From: Deltaproteobacteria bacterium
GTDB taxonomy: Bacteria > Desulfobacterota > BSN033 > WVXP01
Assembly: GCA_019308905.1 (NCBI GenBank)
Contig: JAFDHF010000049.1
Span: 1 to 32,000, forward strand
DNA: 32,000 nucleotides
Direction: 5' to 3'
The position numbers were made by a program, and so were the translations under genes. Under the pieces are notes generated by a model. It saw only the letters and a program-made list of their open reading frames with translations. It was not told the origin of the DNA and made no database searches. Shown piece by piece: positions 24,324 to 32,000 of the stretch (the stretch's first letter is position 1; each line of letters starts with the position of its first letter).

Positions 24324-25724
24324 TCAGCGGTAGTCGTGGGGCTTGATCCGGTACTTACGGATCATGTTCTGGAGTTGTCTGCGGTCCAACCCCATCTCGA
24401 TGGAACTCCGACTCACGTTTCCTCGGTTTCTCCTGAGGCCTTCCTCGATAAAGGCCCGCTCGATCTCCCCCGCGACTCTCTCCCTGGCCGCCTTCTTCAC
24501 CGCCTTAACCTCATCCCAGGTCCTCAGACTCTCCACGGGGATCGCCGTTTCTCCACCACGGATCTCTGGAGGGAGATCCTCTTCCCCTATGACGTCGGAT
24601 TTGGCCAATACCATGGCCCGGACAATACAGTTCTCCAATTCACGCACGTTTCCCGGCCAATCGTATCGTCCCAGCAGAGCAAGGGCCCGGTCTGAGACCT
24701 CGAAGGATCTCCCCCTCGATTCTTCACGGTGTTTCTCCAGGAAATGGCGTACAAGCAGCGGGATGTCCTCCCTTCTCTCACGGAGCGGAGGAAGCTTCAA
24801 CCTCAGCACGTTGAGCCGGTAGTAGAGATCCTCCCGGAAGGCACCGGTTCTTACGGCCTCCTTGAGGCTTCTGTTGGTGGCAGTGACCACTCGAGTATCG
24901 ACTTCGATGTTCTCGACCCCCCCCACTCTCATGAACCGGTGTCCTTCGAGAGCCCGGAGAATCTTGGCCTGCAACTCCTTGGGCATCTCCCCGATCTCGT
25001 CGAGAAACAGGGTCCCATTGTTGGCCATTTCGAAGCTGCCGATTTTCATCCGTGTGGCACCCGTAAAGGCACCCTTCTCGTATCCAAAGAGTTCACTTTC
25101 CAGGAGTTCTCGTGGAATGGCCGAGCAGTTGACCACTACAAAAGGACCGGAGGCGCGCTGACTGTTGTAATGCAGCGCCCGCGCCACGAGTTCCTTGCCC
25201 GTCCCGCTCTCGCCCTCGAGCAGCACCGTGGCTTTGCTGTCGGCGATCTGCCTGACCAGATCGAGGATCTCCAGGATCTTTGGGTTCACCGAAACGATCG
25301 TATCGAAACTCCGCGATCGCTGCAGCTCCGCCTTCAAGTAACGGTTTTCCCTCACGAGTTCGGCATGGGCCAGGGCCTTCTCGATCACCATTTCGATTTC
25401 GTCCATCTTCAAGGGCTTGACGATGTAGTCGTATGCTCCCTCTTTCATCGCCCTGACAGCGGACTCCACACTGCCATAGGCCGTTACCAGGATCACGGGG
25501 AGATCCGGTTTGATCCTCTTCACGTCGTGAAGCAGAGAGATCCCGTCCTTGACAGGCATCCTCATGTCTGTCAGGACAAGATCTATCGCCTTTCCCTGGA
25601 TCAATGCCAAGGCCTCCTGGCCATTCCCGGCGAAATCCAAGTCGTACCGGCCCCTCAGATTCAGCTCGAGGACCCGGCGCATCTTCGCCTCGTCTTCAGC
25701 GATGAGAATCCGCTTCCGCTCCAT
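24324..25724 (-). CDS. NtrC-family sigma-54-dependent response regulator
   Basis: This 466-residue activator has three domains. The receiver (1-120) has Glu10-Asp11, phospho-acceptor Asp53 in LTDMRMP, and the conserved Lys in YIVKPL. The central AAA+ domain (about 145-375) carries Walker A GESGTGKE, the sigma-54 contact loop GAFTGA, Walker B LFLDEIGEM, and WPGNVRELEN. A Fis-type helix-turn-helix ends the protein (RGNVSRSSIEMGLDRRQLQNMIRK). It activates sigma-54 promoters after phosphorylation by its kinase. The start ATG at 25724 has a GGGAGGG site and overlaps the 3' end of the kinase gene by 29 bases, so the pair is co-translated. Targets cannot be told from this window. Confidence 0.93.
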   Translation of the reverse strand: MERKRILIAEDEAKMRRVLELNLRGRYDLDFAGNGQEALALIQGKAIDLVLTDMRMPVKDGISLLHDVKRIKPDLPVILVTAYGSVESAVRAMKEGAYDYIVKPLKMDEIEMVIEKALAHAELVRENRYLKAELQRSRSFDTIVSVNPKILEILDLVRQIADSKATVLLEGESGTGKELVARALHYNSQRASGPFVVVNCSAIPRELLESELFGYEKGAFTGATRMKIGSFEMANNGTLFLDEIGEMPKELQAKILRALEGHRFMRVGGVENIEVDTRVVTATNRSLKEAVRTGAFREDLYYRLNVLRLKLPPLRERREDIPLLVRHFLEKHREESRGRSFEVSDRALALLGRYDWPGNVRELENCIVRAMVLAKSDVIGEEDLPPEIRGGETAIPVESLRTWDEVKAVKKAARERVAGEIERAFIEEGLRRNRGNVSRSSIEMGLDRRQLQNMIRKYRIKPHDYR

Positions 25725-27849
25725 GATGTCCCTCCCCTCCGTATGGGAGGCTGACGACAAAAGTCGTGCCCCTGTCAGGCCCCGTACTCACAGAGATAGT
25801 CCCGCCGTGTTTCTCCACAATGGTGTGAGCAATTGAGAGCCCGAGTCCCGTGCCTCCGTCCTTGGTCGTGAAAAAAGGGTCGAAGATTCTGGAGACCCTC
25901 TCCTGGGGGATTCCAGACCCGGTATCGCTGAGCCTGATTACCACCCCATCCTTTCCATCCCTGGAAAGGGTTACCCTGTATACACCGCCATCAGGCATGG
26001 CCTCCAGGGCGTTCAGAGTGACGTTCAATAGAGCCTGCTGAATCTGCTCAGGATCTATCCACACCAGGAGAGGATCGGCCGGGATCTCCCTGAGGATGTC
26101 GACCTTGGCCCTGTTGGCCTGAGGGGTTATGAGATTGAGTGTTCTCGACAGGAGATCACCCAGATCACAGCGTCGCAACACAGGCTCCTTGGGCCTGGCG
26201 AAATCGAGGAAATTGCTGATCATGGAGTTGATACGATCCGATTCCTCCATAATATAGCGGGCCATTTCCAGCCGCGTTTCAGGGTCGCTCTGTTTCAGCA
26301 GGGTTTCGGCGGAACCCGAGATTATCCCCAGGGGATTGCGGATTTCATGGGCTATCCCAGCCGCCAGTTGGCCGAGACTGGCCAGCTTTTCGGACTGCAT
26401 GATCTGTCGATCCTTGAGGACCATGTCTTGGTAGATCAACCCACGGGAAATAGCAAGAGAGATCTGAATGGCAAAACCGTCGAGGAATTCGAGCTCCTCA
26501 TGGGTGAAATCCTTCCTGGAGAGCTTCTTGCCCAGAAGCGTCACTCCAAGGGCACCTTGCTTCGTGACCAGGGGAACGGCCACCTCAAACCCCCGCTCCA
26601 CGAGCTCTTCGATTCGGCTGTTCAACTGCTCGTCATCATCGGTGAGGTACTCCTCTAGTTCCCGGGACTTACCCCCTGCGGTTATCCTTTCCACGAGATC
26701 CTCACTCCAGGCCAGATCCCTGCTGCACTCGACATTCCTCAGGCGGGCCGTTCTATATTCCCCGGTCTCCCGATCCCGGAGAACGACGCAGATCCGGTCC
26801 ACATGGAAGGTCTGCAGGATGAAGTTGCAGATCATGTCCAGCAGCCCTTCCATTTCGACCAGGTCTACTATGTCTCGGCTGAACCCAAGGAGCCTCATCC
26901 GGTACCGAAAACGCTCCATGTAGAAAAAGCGGTCGACAAGATCCTCTGCCTTTCTCTGGAAGGGCCTCAGAAGATAGACGAGGGCCACGATCAGACCGCT
27001 CTCCACCAGAAGGGACCTGGTGGTGTAAGTCTGGGAGATCATTTCGCCTATGTTCTTTATCAGAAGCACATAGACTGCCAGAATCAAACCGGAAAGGAAC
27101 GAGTAGACGATCCCGCCTCGAATGAGAATATGGATGTCCAGGAGACGGTATTTGATCAGGGCAAAGGCAAAAAATACGCTGACCAGGATCGAGTAGAGAC
27201 TGGCAAGGAAAAAGACCGGCCAATTCAGTTTGAACAGGTAGTTAAGACCGTTGATGGCCGCTCCTGCAATCGCCATGGAGACCATCCCGAAGATAAGGTA
27301 CTGGATCTGGAGCTTCTGTTGAGTCAGCCTCGTCCTGTGCAGAGAGCGGAGCAGATTCCTGATCCCCCACGTAATGTAGCCTGCCGAAAGGAGGACGATG
27401 ACGGAGAAGAAGGTTTCGAAGATCATGGGCCTCCGGAACTGGAGGCCGTAGTAGAAGACATTTCTGAACTCCTGAAGCCGGTGGATGTCGATCCGAAAGA
27501 ACCAGTAGAAACACGCCAGAACCGCCACGGGGATCAGATATACAAAAAGAAGCGTTTTCCGTGGGATGTAGGAGTGGTGTCTCAGGGGAAACACACTGGA
27601 AAAATGCAGGAAAAAAACCGGGATGAAAGTGATTCCGGCAAAGACGACCTTGACTCCGAAAATGGCACTCTCGGGCGTCTGGCTGTTGATCATGACGAAC
27701 TCGCCCACGTTCCATGTAGCAAATGCCAGTACAAAGCAGGCAAACAGCCGGTTCGCCGTATTCTTCGGATTGCTCGAGAGGACAATCAGACAGAGGGTGA
27801 CGTTCATGGTGAACGCGAGGGCTGACGGTAGAGCCAGAATCTCCATCAT
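25696..27849 (-). CDS. Membrane histidine kinase with GAF domain (NtrB/AtoS-like)
   Basis: This 717-residue sensor kinase is partner of the adjacent sigma-54 activator. The N-terminal half (5-295) has about eight hydrophobic segments resembling the 7TM sensory region of histidine kinases. A GAF-like domain follows (about 330-470). The dimerisation/phosphotransfer helix carries His501 in GIAHEIRNPLG. The ATPase domain shows LNVTLNALEAM (N box), SDTGSGIP (G1) and GGTGLGLSI (G2). The C-terminal tail overlaps the regulator start. The gene starts about 50 bases after the rRNA terminator in the same orientation; some read-through expression is possible. The signal is unknown; a membrane-associated or quinone-linked cue would fit the architecture. 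Confidence 0.92.
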   Translation of the reverse strand: MMEILALPSALAFTMNVTLCLIVLSSNPKNTANRLFACFVLAFATWNVGEFVMINSQTPESAIFGVKVVFAGITFIPVFFLHFSSVFPLRHHSYIPRKTLLFVYLIPVAVLACFYWFFRIDIHRLQEFRNVFYYGLQFRRPMIFETFFSVIVLLSAGYITWGIRNLLRSLHRTRLTQQKLQIQYLIFGMVSMAIAGAAINGLNYLFKLNWPVFFLASLYSILVSVFFAFALIKYRLLDIHILIRGGIVYSFLSGLILAVYVLLIKNIGEMISQTYTTRSLLVESGLIVALVYLLRPFQRKAEDLVDRFFYMERFRYRMRLLGFSRDIVDLVEMEGLLDMICNFILQTFHVDRICVVLRDRETGEYRTARLRNVECSRDLAWSEDLVERITAGGKSRELEEYLTDDDEQLNSRIEELVERGFEVAVPLVTKQGALGVTLLGKKLSRKDFTHEELEFLDGFAIQISLAISRGLIYQDMVLKDRQIMQSEKLASLGQLAAGIAHEIRNPLGIISGSAETLLKQSDPETRLEMARYIMEESDRINSMISNFLDFARPKEPVLRRCDLGDLLSRTLNLITPQANRAKVDILREIPADPLLVWIDPEQIQQALLNVTLNALEAMPDGGVYRVTLSRDGKDGVVIRLSDTGSGIPQERVSRIFDPFFTTKDGGTGLGLSIAHTIVEKHGGTISVSTGPDRGTTFVVSLPYGGEGHHGAEADSHR

Positions 27850-27896
27850 AGTCCCCTATGCCCATGGCGGCCGTAGACAGAGCATATCGATTTCCC

Positions 27897-27927
27897 AAAA
27901 TAAAAGCTCCCTTGCAAGGGAGCTTTT
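27897..27927 (-). terminator. Rho-independent terminator of the rRNA operon
   Basis: A 26-base perfect palindrome lies at 27902-27927: AAAAGCTCCCTTG meets its own complement with no spacer. On the - strand the stem ends in TTTT-A-TTTT. It lies 15 bases past the 5S gene and before the histidine kinase gene, exactly where the rRNA transcript should end. Confidence 0.92.
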
Positions 27928-27941
27928 ACTGGTCAGTTTTT

Positions 27942-28056
27942 CCGGCAACGACCTACTCTCCCACTCCGTCGCCAGAGCAGTACCATCGGCGCTGGAGGGC
28001 TTAACTTCCGTGTTCGGGATGGTAACGGGTGTTTCCCCTCCGCTATGGTCACCGAA
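27942..28056 (-). rRNA. rrf: 5S ribosomal RNA
   Basis: About 115 bases match 5S rRNA on the - strand. The conserved core CCCGAACACGGAAGTTAAG is present, as are the loop E/helix IV region and the complementary ends CGGTGACCATAGCGG and GTAGGTCGTTGCCG. It follows 23S by roughly 105 bases and is followed directly by the operon terminator. Ends are placed by the terminal stem and may be off by a few bases. Confidence 0.93.
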
Positions 28057-28104
28057 AAAACTGTCAATTTGGAAGACAGACTCTTCTATCAATTAACGGT
28101 TCCA

Positions 28105-28125
28105 GACAATTGCATAAGGATTGGG
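28105..28125 (-). other. 3' half of the 23S rRNA processing stem
   Basis: This 21-base trailer sequence is complementary to the leader segment at 31231-31251 with a single mismatch. Together they bracket the 23S gene and would pair in the precursor transcript, forming the double helix cut by RNase III. The shared words GACAATTGCATAAGGA and its complement are visible on opposite strands of the window. Confidence 0.8.
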
Positions 28126-28161
28126 CGGCTATCATGGCCTATGGCAGAAGATCAATGATAT

Positions 28162-31212
<3,051 letters not shown>

Positions 31213-31230
31213 TAAACTCGACGCCGTCTT

Positions 31231-31259
31231 CCCATTCCTTATGCAATTGTCAAAGAACA
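31231..31259 (-). promoter_or_regulatory. 23S leader: processing-stem 5' half and boxA-like antitermination site
   Basis: On the - strand the leader reads TGTTCTTTGACAATTG, close to the boxA antitermination consensus. It runs straight into the 21-base segment (31231-31251) that pairs with the 23S trailer at 28105-28125. Both features are standard in rRNA operon spacers. The boxA assignment is weaker than the stem. Confidence 0.6.
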
Positions 31260-31346
31260 CTGCGAAATCTTTCGCAAATATCTATGAGGCACCAGATCCG
31301 CAGCCCCAAAACGGCCCCTTCTCTGGTGTTGAAAGCTCTTTTTCTG

Positions 31347-31422
31347 TGGTGGAGGTGAACGGGATCGAACCGATGACCTCCTGCGTGCAAAGCAGGCGCT
31401 CTCCCGACTGAGCTACACCCCC
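31347..31422 (-). tRNA. tRNA-Ala(TGC)
   Basis: This 76-base tRNA starts GGGGGTGTAGCTCAG and ends TTCACCTCCACCA with an encoded CCA. The anticodon loop CTTTGCACG gives anticodon TGC for alanine. The T arm GGTTCGATCC is intact. It lies in the spacer between 16S and 23S, after tRNA-Ile, the usual arrangement. Confidence 0.97.
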
Positions 31423-31537
31423 AAACTCGATTGCCGACTTAGGATTGCAAATCCCGGATTCCCACCCTTCCAAATCGAGGATCCCAGGAGCCGAGATCCA
31501 CAATCCGGCATCACCAATCTCACACCTAGAGTCACGA

Positions 31538-31614
<77 letters not shown>

Positions 31615-31724
31615 CCAGGCAGCCGCCAGCGCCTAGCCGGCAATCTTCTCAACCTCAGCCACCCTTTTCCTAGAGCCTCCAGACTAAAATAGGGAGCCAC
31701 GCCTCTTTGAATCCATCCATCTTA

Positions 31725-32000
<276 letters not shown>

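Overview
The window reads as bacterial chromosome from an anaerobic member of the Desulfobacterota (the former Deltaproteobacteria). This is an inference. It rests on the coexistence of HdrA/HdrD-type electron carriers, ETF, several acyl-CoA dehydrogenases and B12-dependent acyl-CoA mutases, a GC-rich coding style, and a 16S 3' end that ends in a normal anti-Shine-Dalgarno sequence. No search was run, so genus or species is not claimed.

Region 1 (about 229-21247, + strand) is one nearly continuous catabolic cluster of 19 genes. A cysteine-free MerR-type regulator is followed by a thiolase, a 3-hydroxyacyl-CoA dehydrogenase, an acyl-CoA dehydrogenase (ACAD), an HdrD/GlpC-like Fe-S protein, EtfB, EtfA, a second ACAD and two HdrA-like flavoproteins of complementary architecture. 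Next come an isobutyryl-CoA-mutase-like large subunit with its B12 subunit, a thiolase-fold protein lacking the nucleophilic cysteine paired with a DUF35 Zn/OB protein, and a third ACAD. The cluster ends with a MeaB GTPase, a methylmalonyl-CoA-mutase-like large subunit with its B12 subunit, and methylmalonyl-CoA epimerase. The likely logic is as follows. A branched or linear acyl-CoA is rearranged and oxidised, its electrons leave through ETF to an Hdr-like Fe-S/flavin assembly, acetyl-CoA is released by the thiolase, and propionyl-CoA-derived methylmalonyl-CoA enters central metabolism as succinyl-CoA. No enoyl-CoA hydratase or acyl-CoA synthetase is encoded here, so the pathway is completed elsewhere.

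Region 2 (21254-27849, - strand) holds a secreted PEBP-family protein, a radical SAM protein with a small SPW-like membrane protein just upstream, and a two-component pair: an NtrC-type sigma-54 activator and a membrane histidine kinase. Region 3 (27897-32000, - strand) is a ribosomal RNA operon in the order 16S (partial), tRNA-Ile, tRNA-Ala, 23S, 5S, terminator. A 21-bp processing stem flanks the 23S gene.

The most interesting points are the ACAD/ETF/HdrD/HdrA-HdrA electron-transfer set, the cysteine-less thiolase with DUF35 (a candidate acyl-CoA lyase/aldolase), the divergent mutase active site, and several different short repeats between operon genes and inside rRNA variable loops.
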